Shown here piece after piece: positions 22,866 through 29,835 of a stretch of 64,000 bases of DNA (positions within the stretch are counted from its first letter, which is position 1; each line of letters opens with the position of its first letter). A program made the position numbers and the translations under genes. The notes under the pieces are model-generated. The model saw nothing but the letters and a program-made list of their open reading frames with translations, was not told the DNA's origin and ran no database searches. Source of the stretch: Stenotrophomonas sp. PS02298 (GTDB taxonomy: Bacteria > Pseudomonadota > Gammaproteobacteria > Xanthomonadales > Xanthomonadaceae); NCBI RefSeq assembly GCF_029959445.1, contig NZ_JASCOR010000002.1:1-64000 (forward strand), given 5' to 3'.

Positions 22866-22942
22866 TGCGGGGTAGAGCAGTCCGGCAGCTCGGCGGTCTC
22901 ATAAGCCGCAGGTCGCGCGTTCGAATCGCGCCCCCGCTACCA
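22866..22942 (+). tRNA. Phage initiator-type tRNA-Met (CAT)
   Basis: A 77-nt cloverleaf with encoded CCA. Acceptor GCGGGG pairs with CCCCGC, but the first base (T22866) faces T22938, so there is no 1-72 pair. The D stem has A11-T24 (A22876-T22890). Both are bacterial initiator features. Anticodon CAT is at 22900-22902. The anticodon stem has two of the three initiator G-C pairs, and the third is T-G. The overall sequence closely follows bacterial fMet tRNA. It is inside the prophage, not at an att site. Confidence 0.85.
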
Positions 22943-22968
22943 CTACGCCGGTTATCACATCCAACAGC

Positions 22969-23018
22969 ACCAGCTGCAGGCGTAAGCCTGCAGGCCTGCC
23001 GTGAGGCACGCTGCTGGT
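22969..23018 (+). ncRNA. Candidate structured RNA with two GNRA hairpins
   Basis: An outer stem (ACCAGC with GCTGGT) encloses an eight-pair hairpin CTGCAGGC-GTAA-GCCTGCAG and a four-pair hairpin TGCC-GTGA-GGCA. Both loops are GNRA tetraloops. It lies between the tRNA and the endolysin gene, where no protein frame is supported. It may be a late mRNA leader element or an independent RNA. Confidence 0.5.
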
Positions 23019-23089
23019 TTCCGTCGATGCACGAGCCATGGGGGCTTGGTCGGGCTGGAGGGTGTGCCGGCACCATTAGAGGCAGTGAC

Positions 23090-23476
23090 ATGGCATTCGT
23101 GCTGAGCAAGCGCAGCTTGCAGCGGCTGGAAGGTGTGCATCCGGATCTGGTCAAGGTCGTGAAGCGCGCAATCCAGCTGACGCCGGTGGACTTCACTGTG
23201 CTGGAAGGCCTGCGGATATTGGAGCGCCAGAAGCAACTGGTAGCTGCTGGCGCCTCCAAGACCATGAACTCCCGCCACCTGACGGGCCATGCCGTCGACC
23301 TTGGAGCTTACGTCGCAGGGGAAGTGCGCTGGGATTGGCCGCTCTACCACCAGGTTGCTGCAGCCGTGAAGCGGGCAGCGACCGAGGTTGGCGTGCCGAT
23401 CGAATGGGGCGGTGACTGGCGCACGTTCAAGGACGGTCCGCACTTCCAGTTGCCGTTTGCCAGCTACCCGAAGTGA
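23090..23476 (+). CDS. Endolysin, M15-family L-Ala-D-Glu endopeptidase
   Basis: 128 residues. The T5-endolysin/VanY-type motifs are clear: VLEGLRILERQKQLVAAG, SRHLTGHAVDLGAYVAG (zinc His and Asp) and HFQLPF near the end (second zinc His), with IEWGGDW between. It cleaves peptidoglycan peptide bonds to release progeny. No signal peptide, so it needs a holin. ATG 23090 has GAGG seven bases upstream; first gene of the lysis block. Confidence 0.88.
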   Translation: MAFVLSKRSLQRLEGVHPDLVKVVKRAIQLTPVDFTVLEGLRILERQKQLVAAGASKTMNSRHLTGHAVDLGAYVAGEVRWDWPLYHQVAAAVKRAATEVGVPIEWGGDWRTFKDGPHFQLPFASYPK

Positions 23477-23489
23477 CCGAGGACAGGGG

Positions 23490-23858
23490 ATGAAACTCGA
23501 AACTGCAGCTGCGGCCTCGAAGGTCCTGGCGACGGGCGGTGCGACTGCAGGCCTGTTTGGTTTGACGCCGTGGGGCTGGGCCGCCGCGCTGATCGGCGCG
23601 GCAATGTCCTACTACTTCGAGCCGGAGCAGACGCCGGACAAGGCGCTGAAGATCGCGTTCGGCATCTTTGCAATGGCGTTCTTCGCCGGCACAGCCGCGG
23701 TGCTGCTGCCGCATGTGCCTTGGTTCGGCATCGGGGAAGCCGCAGCCAAAGCACCACCTGAAGCGCTGGCTGGTGCACTGGGCCTGTCGATCCGGTTTCT
23801 GTGGGAACAGGGTCGCCGCTGGTTGGGCTCAGCCAAGAAGCCAGCGGCTGGGAGCTGA
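23490..23858 (+). CDS. Holin-like membrane protein
   Basis: 122 residues with hydrophobic segments at about 18-42 (LFGLTPWGWAAALIGAAMSY) and 53-73 (KIAFGIFAMAFFAGTAAVLL), and a charged C-terminus (RRWLGSAKKPA). It follows the endolysin directly, with GAGG seven bases before ATG 23490. Size, membrane segments and position fit a holin; no specific family named. Confidence 0.65.
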   Translation: MKLETAAAASKVLATGGATAGLFGLTPWGWAAALIGAAMSYYFEPEQTPDKALKIAFGIFAMAFFAGTAAVLLPHVPWFGIGEAAAKAPPEALAGALGLSIRFLWEQGRRWLGSAKKPAAGS

Positions 23859-23860
23859 TC

Positions 23861-24145
23861 ATGCAGAACCTGCTGGTGTTGCTGTTCGTGCTTGGCGCTG
23901 CTGCAACGATCCTGGCCACCTTGGCCAGCAGCATCATGAGCGTAAGGCCTCGGTGCGTATGCGGGCACGCGCGGCAGCTGGCCAGGCTCTGCGTCGTTGC
24001 CGCCTGTGCGCTCGCCATTGCCAGGGCCTTGACTGCACCGGCCACAGTCGCCGGTGATCAGGTCCTGCTGGTTCTGGCCTTGGCAACAATCATGGGGCTG
24101 CGTGCGAGATCCGAAGCGCACCGCCAGAACGGCAGACCCTGCTGA
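23861..24145 (+). CDS. Second small membrane protein, possible holin or antiholin
   Basis: 94 residues with two or three hydrophobic helices (QNLLVLLFVLGAAATILATL, LCVVAACALAIARALT, VLLVLALATIMGL) and a basic tail. Starting three bases after the holin-like stop, it may be an antiholin or part of a two-component holin. Confidence 0.6.
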   Translation: MQNLLVLLFVLGAAATILATLASSIMSVRPRCVCGHARQLARLCVVAACALAIARALTAPATVAGDQVLLVLALATIMGLRARSEAHRQNGRPC

Positions 24146-24516
24146 TGGCCTTCGCTGATCGTTGGGCAGCCTGGTGGGCAGCGTGGAAGTGGGTGCTGCT
24201 GCTGGCCGTGTTCCTGGGCTTGTCGGTGTGGCTCAACGTCCACCAGTACGGCAGCAAGCGCGAAGCCGCGGCTGATGCTCGGGCCAAGGCCTACGCGCAA
24301 GCCCTGACAGCCACCGGTGAGGTGGCCAAGCGAGCAACCAAGGACAGTGACCAGCTGCTCGACAGGCTGGAACAGATCGCCCAGCGCGGTGAAAGGACGC
24401 GGGTTGTCTATCGCGATGCCGCTGCAGCGCAGCCGCTCGCCGAGAACTGTGCTCCGGGTCAGGCCCGGGTCGATGCCATCAACGAGGGCCTTGGGCCCCA
24501 AAGCGAGAAACGATGA
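24145..24516 (+). CDS. Rz-like inner-membrane spanin
   Basis: 123 residues with an N-terminal signal anchor (WKWVLLLAVFLGLSVWLNVH) and a periplasmic coiled coil (AYAQALTATGEVAKRATKDS, QLLDRLEQIAQRGERTRVVY), the i-spanin plan. It would pair with an outer-membrane partner to fuse membranes at lysis. TGATG overlap with the preceding gene. Confidence 0.7.
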   Translation: MAFADRWAAWWAAWKWVLLLAVFLGLSVWLNVHQYGSKREAAADARAKAYAQALTATGEVAKRATKDSDQLLDRLEQIAQRGERTRVVYRDAAAAQPLAENCAPGQARVDAINEGLGPQSEKR

Positions 24517-24659
24517 GTCCGCAACAGCAGGAGCGCTTAGCCGAAGCGCAGATTGAGCAGGCGCAGGCCGGCGCCTTTACCGAACGCTGCAAGGCCCTCA
24601 TGTACGTGGCCTTCGGTCTGACGGCAATTGCGTTCGCCACCGTGGCGGTGTTGTCGTGA
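24513..24659 (+). CDS. Small tail-anchored membrane protein (48 aa)
   Basis: 48 residues: a Gln-rich N-terminus (MSPQQQERLAEAQIEQAQAG) and a C-terminal hydrophobic helix (ALMYVAFGLTAIAFATVAVL). ATGA overlap with the spanin-like gene and GTGA overlap with the next gene. In lysis cassettes such proteins can modulate holins; function not proven. Confidence 0.6.
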   Translation: MSPQQQERLAEAQIEQAQAGAFTERCKALMYVAFGLTAIAFATVAVLS

Positions 24660-25648
24660 GCTGCCACTACGTTGGCACCAAGATTGTGACGGGCCGGCCA
24701 ATGACGCGGCAGGCTTACAACGACTACCGTGGTTGGACGTTGCCGGCTGACGAGAATGGCGATGATCCAGGCTATATGGTCGAGTACCTGGACGGCGGCA
24801 AGCCGAACCATGCTGACCACGTCGGTTACATCAGCTGGTCGCCGCAAGCGCAGTTCGATGCTGCGTATCTGACGCTGGGCGATATCGGTCACCTACCGCC
24901 GCACGTGCAGCGCCTTGTGGCTGAGCTCGAGCAACTGGGCGACAGGATCGACAAGCTCGGCAAGTTCCAAGGCACCGATGTTTACGCGAGCCTGCCCGAG
25001 GACGAGCGCAAGGATCTGGACACCCAGGCCAAGTGCATGATCGGCTACTCGAATGTGCTGCTTGGCCGCGTCAATCGCGCCCGCGGCCAGCATGAGCGGG
25101 CAGCGCTGACCCAGGCGGATGCCGAGGCCGACGCTGCCGGCGTAACGCGCCCGGACAACCCTGGTCTGAACACCAACACGGTTGCGCTGGAAAAGGCGGC
25201 GAGCGTGGGCAAATCCGAGACCGGCGTGGCGATGCAGGCCAAGCCATCGGTCGATATGGCGCAGCAGGTGCGTGATCGTGAAGTCAGTGGTCGGGCGTTG
25301 GGAGCTGCGTTGGGTGCTGGCGCAGCCCAATTGAGCATTGGCAGGTTGGTGCACTACGTGCTGAGCCTGGAAGATGCCGCCAAGATCAACGGCGTGCGTA
25401 CCAACGGTGCGGCGATCCAGGACAGGATCCTCGAGGACAAGTGGTCCATCGGTGCGCAGGCCCACATCGGAAACACGGTCAGCGCCGGCGACGTGCTGCC
25501 CGCCATGGTGGTGAGGGTGCTGCCCTGCCAGCAGGCGAACCTGCAGGTGTTTCTGGACGGCAACGACGTGTTTTGGGCTACTTCCAGGGCGGAAGCTGCG
25601 CCTGGCCGCACCGAGCCCGGCCGCTGGCACTGGCCGGCGCGCGTCTGA
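24656..25648 (+). CDS. Two-module phage protein with crAss001_48-like region
   Basis: 330 residues from GTG 24656. Residues 1-70 (TGRPMTRQAYNDYRGWTLPA, DGGKPNHADHVGYISWSPQA) are a widespread phage module. Residues ~75-140 (RLVAELEQLGDRIDKLGKFQ, CMIGYSNVLLGRVNRARGQH) resemble crAss001_48-type proteins. The C-terminal third (GRLVHYVLSLEDAAKINGVR, GNDVFWATSRAEA) is a second module usually found alone. No enzymatic role is known. It interrupts the two spanin-like genes. Confidence 0.68.
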   Translation: MSCHYVGTKIVTGRPMTRQAYNDYRGWTLPADENGDDPGYMVEYLDGGKPNHADHVGYISWSPQAQFDAAYLTLGDIGHLPPHVQRLVAELEQLGDRIDKLGKFQGTDVYASLPEDERKDLDTQAKCMIGYSNVLLGRVNRARGQHERAALTQADAEADAAGVTRPDNPGLNTNTVALEKAASVGKSETGVAMQAKPSVDMAQQVRDREVSGRALGAALGAGAAQLSIGRLVHYVLSLEDAAKINGVRTNGAAIQDRILEDKWSIGAQAHIGNTVSAGDVLPAMVVRVLPCQQANLQVFLDGNDVFWATSRAEAAPGRTEPGRWHWPARV

Positions 25649-25649
25649 C

Positions 25650-25949
25650 ATGCGCTTGGCCGTTCTATCCGTTGTGCTGCTCCTCCTGACAGGGTGGGGC
25701 AGCTGCAGCACCAAGCCCGAGGCGGTACCGGCGCTGTGCGATGCGCAGTGCTTCCGGCCGTGCGTGGGTGAGGGTGAGGACACCGGCGTTCGCGTTCTCG
25801 GCGATCCAGCAGCGGCGAGCACCTGGGACGAGATCGGCGGTGATGTGAACCAGCAGCTGGCCAACCGGCTGCGCCAGTGCGATGTGCGCCGCAAGGCCTG
25901 CGAGCAGTGCTTGCAGCGGCTGGACAAGCAAGACGTCATTCAACTTTGA
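25650..25949 (+). CDS. Rz1-like lipoprotein (outer-membrane spanin candidate)
   Basis: 99 residues: a signal peptide (LAVLSVVLLLLTGWG) and a Cys at residue 19 in a poor lipobox (WGSC), then VPALCDAQCFRPCV and several more Cys. Rz1 proteins of this type are separate from Rz here by two genes instead of nested. The Cys-rich region could form disulfides. The o-spanin role is inferred from context and signal sequence. Confidence 0.55.
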   Translation: MRLAVLSVVLLLLTGWGSCSTKPEAVPALCDAQCFRPCVGEGEDTGVRVLGDPAAASTWDEIGGDVNQQLANRLRQCDVRRKACEQCLQRLDKQDVIQL

Positions 25950-25981
25950 GCGCCAACGGCGCAGATCAGGAGAAACGAAAG

Positions 25982-26272
25982 ATGAATCACAATTCCGCAG
26001 CGGGCTTGTCGGATCCGAAGGCAGTCAGCAAGGTCGATCAAGCAATTTTCGACATCGACCACTTGACCGATGAGCTGAGCAACGTCGCAGGCAAGCTCGA
26101 GCGCGATCTGTCTCCGGTGCTGACATCCGCGCCGCCGAGGGCTGGCGAAACCACTGCCAGCGCCAACCTCGATTCCGAGACCGAGCTGCTGACCAAGCTG
26201 CATGCACAACGCCGGCGCTTGGAATTGGTGCTGAGCCGCTACCGCGAGCTGACATCGCGCGTGAGCATCTGA
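25982..26272 (+). CDS. Hypothetical helical protein (96 aa)
   Basis: ATG 25982 follows AGGAG. Helical (FDIDHLTDELSNVAGKLERD, LHAQRRRLELVLSRYRELTS) with an acidic first half. First gene after the lysis block; possibly a small structural or chaperone protein. Unrecognised. Confidence 0.6.
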   Translation: MNHNSAAGLSDPKAVSKVDQAIFDIDHLTDELSNVAGKLERDLSPVLTSAPPRAGETTASANLDSETELLTKLHAQRRRLELVLSRYRELTSRVSI

Positions 26273-26276
26273 CGCA

Positions 26277-26681
26277 GTGAGCAGGACCCCGGCCAGCTTC
26301 AGCCTACAGGTGGTGCGCGGCGCCACCTGGGAGGATGACTTCCAGTACCAGGACGACAGCGGGGTGCCGTTTGACCTCACTGGGTACGAGGCCCGCATGC
26401 AGGTGCGGACGCTGGATGGTCGGTACGGACTGACGGATGCCGAGACGCTTGTGCTCGAGCTGTCCACCACCGGTGGCGGCCTGTCGGTACCAGACCCCAC
26501 TGATGGCCGCGTGGTGCTGCTGGTTGAAGCGGCCAATACCGTCGTGCTCAATCCCGACAACCTCAAGAAGAACAAGCTGGCCTACAGCTTGGAGCTCTAT
26601 AGGCCGGGTGGGCCCGGGCTGGAATACGTGATCCCGCTGGTCGAAGGATCGATCAGCGTCCGCGGCGAGGTCACGCGCTGA
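26277..26681 (+). CDS. Ig-like tail or baseplate-type protein (134 aa)
   Basis: From GTG 26277. Beta-rich: FSLQVVRGATWEDDFQYQDD, PFDLTGYEARMQVRTL, LLVEAANTVVLNPDNL. This looks like the small Ig-like domains (BppU N-terminal type) that precede phage tail fibres. It likely anchors the fibre encoded downstream. Confidence 0.6.
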   Translation: MSRTPASFSLQVVRGATWEDDFQYQDDSGVPFDLTGYEARMQVRTLDGRYGLTDAETLVLELSTTGGGLSVPDPTDGRVVLLVEAANTVVLNPDNLKKNKLAYSLELYRPGGPGLEYVIPLVEGSISVRGEVTR

Positions 26682-27247
26682 TGCCGGTGATCGTGTCGAA
26701 CGGCGGTGCGCCGCGCGTGGTCGTCGTGGCCAAGCGCTCGACCGCGGGAAGCAGCACGGCAAGCACCGACGCGGTGGTAGTCGATCGGCCGGTGCCGGTG
26801 ATAGCGACCAACGCCGATACCCGAGCGGTGGAGGTTGTTGGCAAGGGTGGTCAGGGCCCGGCTGGGCCCATTGGACCGCCGGGACCAGCTGGGGGCGAGG
26901 TTGTTGTGCTGCCGGCTGCGGCTGATATTGGCGGTCACCGCGTGGTGCGCAGCTCGGGCGGCTTTGTTGGCTATGCCGATGCCTACGACCCTGACCATGG
27001 CGATGACGTGCTTGGCTTGACGCTGGGCGCGGCGGTTGCCGGCGATGACGTGCAAGTGCAGACGGCCGGCGTGATCACTGAGCCGTCCTGGGCGTGGACA
27101 CCAGAAGAGCCGATCTTTGCTGGCGCCGACGGCATTCCCACACAGTCAGCACCCACCGACGCGGCATTCCTGCTTGTGATTGGCTTTGCCACCACGGCCA
27201 CAAGCATGCGCGTGCGCATCGAATCTCCCATCTACACGGACAACTGA
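26681..27247 (+). CDS. Tail-fibre-type protein with collagen-like repeat (188 aa)
   Basis: A beta-rich N-terminus (VDRPVPVIATNADTRAVEVV), a short collagen-like stretch (GPAGPIGPPGPAGG) at about residues 60-72 likely forming a trimer, and a C-terminal domain (FLLVIGFATTATSMRVRIES). Such Gly-X-Y segments are common in phage fibre necks. ATG overlaps the preceding stop. Confidence 0.65.
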   Translation: MPVIVSNGGAPRVVVVAKRSTAGSSTASTDAVVVDRPVPVIATNADTRAVEVVGKGGQGPAGPIGPPGPAGGEVVVLPAAADIGGHRVVRSSGGFVGYADAYDPDHGDDVLGLTLGAAVAGDDVQVQTAGVITEPSWAWTPEEPIFAGADGIPTQSAPTDAAFLLVIGFATTATSMRVRIESPIYTDN

Positions 27248-27249
27248 CC

Positions 27250-27843
27250 ATGGCCGCCCCCCGTTTCCTCGCCAGTGTTCTTGGCCGCATGAAGATGATC
27301 GCCACGATCGTAACGTCGGCTGGCGCTGCGGATGCGGAGAAGGTGCCGTCGACCAATGCCAGCGGCGTACTGGATCCCTCGCTGCTCAATGCCGCTACCA
27401 GTGGCGCCAACAAGATCCCGATTCTGGGCGCCGATGGGCGCTTAGATCCAACGACTATGCCCGCTGGCATTGGCCAAGACGCGAAGACGCTGCAGGCATC
27501 CGAAGCTCTGGCCGCGGGCAACATCGTCAACGTCTGGAACGATGCCGGCACCGCAAAGGCGCGCAAGGCTGACGCGACGGCCGAGGGCAAGGAAGGTGTG
27601 GGATTTGTACTGGCTGCCGTCACCAGTGCAGCAAATGCGACAGTGTTCTTTGAAGGCCGCATCACTGGCCTGTCTGGCCTGACCGCCGGCGCGCGGTACT
27701 ACCTCTCCGCCGCTACACCTGGCGCTTTGGTGCTGGCCGCGAACCTGCCGACGGGAGCCGGCAGCGTGATCCAGTACATCGGCACGGCGGTATCAGCGAC
27801 CGAGCTCGACTTCGAGCCTGGCGAGCCGGTGACGATCGCCTGA
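27250..27843 (+). CDS. Tail-fibre or capsid-decoration-type protein (197 aa)
   Basis: From ATG 27250. Contains VPSTNASGVLDPSLLNAATS, KIPILGADGRLDPTTMPAGI and a C-terminal beta domain (GRITGLSGLTAGARYYLSAA). The DGRLDPTTMPAGI style is common in fibre shafts. It probably works with its neighbours in host recognition. Confidence 0.65.
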   Translation: MAAPRFLASVLGRMKMIATIVTSAGAADAEKVPSTNASGVLDPSLLNAATSGANKIPILGADGRLDPTTMPAGIGQDAKTLQASEALAAGNIVNVWNDAGTAKARKADATAEGKEGVGFVLAAVTSAANATVFFEGRITGLSGLTAGARYYLSAATPGALVLAANLPTGAGSVIQYIGTAVSATELDFEPGEPVTIA

Positions 27844-27844
27844 C

Positions 27845-29227
27845 ATGGCTGTACGTCGTCCCCTCGTCCTGGTCGCTGGCCGCAAGAAGGAACTCCCTGT
27901 CAGCGATACGATCGCGTGGGAGTTGCTGTCTAGCCTTCCTGTATACGTCGATGCTTGGGGCTCGATAAACCCAAGCTCGAAGGCCGATGTTTCCGCGCTG
28001 ACAAACCTCCCCACACAAACGGGCGACTTTCTCGTCAGCAAAGTGTCTTCGATAATAGGCGTGGGCATTTCCGGTGGCCGTAATGGAGGTCTCGCTAATT
28101 ACGCGAGCAATGGCATCGGCGATGTTGGAATTTTTGTGGAACATGCAGGCGGCCGAGTCCGATTGCGCCCTGATGGCCGGCTCAGTGCTATCGGCGAACT
28201 GATTGCATCCACTACGGGCCTTACTTGGAGCGGCAACACCTGCTACCACGCCGGCAACCATGGTAATACCGGCGACCCGCACACTCAGTACTACCCAAAG
28301 CCGACTGGGACGAGCGCGCAATTCTTACGCGGAGACGGTGTGCCGGCCAGCGACATTGCGGGCGACTTCCGGGTGGGTGGAGCCACCCCTTTGTTTGGGT
28401 CTGGCAGGGAGTTGGTGGTCAGCGCTGGGATCAGTGGGGACAACATCGCTCACCTGAGCCTGCAAGGATCACGGACGACGGCTGTAGGATCTTTCGCAGT
28501 TGTTAATTATTACCACCAGGCTACGCGAGTAGCTGCGCTTGCTGGATTCCGCGATGGTGCAGACGACGCTGGTGGTTTCCAGATCGTTACCAAAGCTGCC
28601 GGGGTATCTACTGCCGTCGCCTTGCAGGTGGGCGGAGATCGACACTGGCGTCCTGGGACGGACAATGTGCAGAACGTGGGTGCTCCCGTTGCGCGCATCA
28701 AAGAAGTATTCGCAGGTGCAAGCGCGATCAACACTTCGGACGCCCGTCACAAGACGCAGGTACGGGCTTTTACCAACCAAGAGATCGCGGCGGCCATTGC
28801 GCTGGGTGATGAGCTCGGTGTGTACCAGTGGCTGGAAGCCATTGATGCAAAGGGAGAGATCGAAGCGCGCTTACACCCTGGCATGACCGTGCAGCGGGCA
28901 ATCGAAGTGATGGAGTCCCACGGGCTCGATCCGATGCGCTATGCCTTCATCTGCTACGACGAGTGGCCGGAGGTCCCGGAAATCCTGAACTGCTGGTCCT
29001 TCCAGCCGCGTGTGGTGGATGACTTCGGTGACCTGGTGCGCGAGCAGGTGGATGCAGGCGTGGAGGTGGTGCAGGAGTACAGGGCCGCCGGTGACCTCTA
29101 CAGCTTCCGCATGGCGCTGCTGCTGGCTTTCATTGCCGCCGGAGAGCGTGCCGCAAGGTTGGCAGCACTGGCGAACATTGAAGCGCGCCTTGCAGCTGCG
29201 GAGCTGGCGCTGGGGCTGGGGGCGTAG
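27845..29227 (+). CDS. Tail spike/fibre with C-terminal S74 chaperone domain
   Basis: 460 residues. The middle is beta-rich and has lower GC than its surroundings, as for receptor-binding parts that exchange often. The C-terminal ~170 residues contain VGAPVARIKEVFAGASAINT, SDARHKTQVRAFTNQEIAAA, PGMTVQRAIEVMESHGLDPM and YAFICYDEW, the peptidase S74 intramolecular chaperone that trimerises the fibre and cleaves itself off (Ser-Asp region at SDARH). This is the best candidate for the receptor-binding protein. Placement upstream of the terminase is unusual. Confidence 0.85.
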   Translation: MAVRRPLVLVAGRKKELPVSDTIAWELLSSLPVYVDAWGSINPSSKADVSALTNLPTQTGDFLVSKVSSIIGVGISGGRNGGLANYASNGIGDVGIFVEHAGGRVRLRPDGRLSAIGELIASTTGLTWSGNTCYHAGNHGNTGDPHTQYYPKPTGTSAQFLRGDGVPASDIAGDFRVGGATPLFGSGRELVVSAGISGDNIAHLSLQGSRTTAVGSFAVVNYYHQATRVAALAGFRDGADDAGGFQIVTKAAGVSTAVALQVGGDRHWRPGTDNVQNVGAPVARIKEVFAGASAINTSDARHKTQVRAFTNQEIAAAIALGDELGVYQWLEAIDAKGEIEARLHPGMTVQRAIEVMESHGLDPMRYAFICYDEWPEVPEILNCWSFQPRVVDDFGDLVREQVDAGVEVVQEYRAAGDLYSFRMALLLAFIAAGERAARLAALANIEARLAAAELALGLGA

Positions 29228-29229
29228 GA

Positions 29230-29832
29230 GTGGCGAAGATCGATGCCGAGACCGGCCTGCTGGACCAGCAGCGCCGATTCGCCGACGAGTACCTGCTCGA
29301 CTTCAATGGCCGGGCAGCCTATGAGCGCGCTGGATACAAAGCACGCGGCCCGTCGGCAGACGCCGCAGCAGCAAGGCTCCTTTGCAACGCGAAGCTTCAG
29401 GCCTATCTGGCAAAGCGGAAGGAGGCGCTGATCGCATCAACCCAAGTTGACCAGGAGGCGGTCCTCCAGCGCTTGGCTTTCATGGCACTGGGCGACATAC
29501 GCACGCTGTTCGATGCGAATGGGAACCTCAAGCCAATGTGCGAACTGACCCCGGAAGAGGCCAGCCTGCTTCAGGGAATCGAGGTATTCGAAGAGTACGA
29601 GGGCCGCGGTGAGGAGCGTCAGTTCGTCGGCGTGACCCGCAAGATCAAGCTGGTGAGCAGATTGGACGCGGTGAAGACCCTCGGCCAGCACTTCGGCATG
29701 TTCTCAAAGAAGGTGGAGCACAGCGGGCCGGGCGGCGGTCCCATTCCCGTACACCAGCAGTTGGGCAACTTGCTCGAGGCAATGGATGGATCCGACACCG
29801 GTACAGGCCCTGCCAGCTCTCGGGGACGGTAA
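29230..29832 (+). CDS. terS: Terminase small subunit
   Basis: 200 residues from GTG 29230. LLDQQRRFADEYLLDFNGRA and AAYERAGYKARGPSADAAAA are the Terminase_2 helix-turn-helix N-terminus that binds pac/cos DNA. The middle (FMALGDIRTLFDANGNLKPM, LTPEEASLLQGIEVFEEY) is the oligomerisation part. Followed directly by TerL. Small subunits define the packaging start. Confidence 0.85.
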   Translation: MAKIDAETGLLDQQRRFADEYLLDFNGRAAYERAGYKARGPSADAAAARLLCNAKLQAYLAKRKEALIASTQVDQEAVLQRLAFMALGDIRTLFDANGNLKPMCELTPEEASLLQGIEVFEEYEGRGEERQFVGVTRKIKLVSRLDAVKTLGQHFGMFSKKVEHSGPGGGPIPVHQQLGNLLEAMDGSDTGTGPASSRGR

Positions 29833-29835
29833 TCG

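Noticed and set aside
27845..29227. Possibility of a diversity-generating retroelement at the tail fibre
   Set aside because: No reverse transcriptase gene and no template/variable repeat pair seen.
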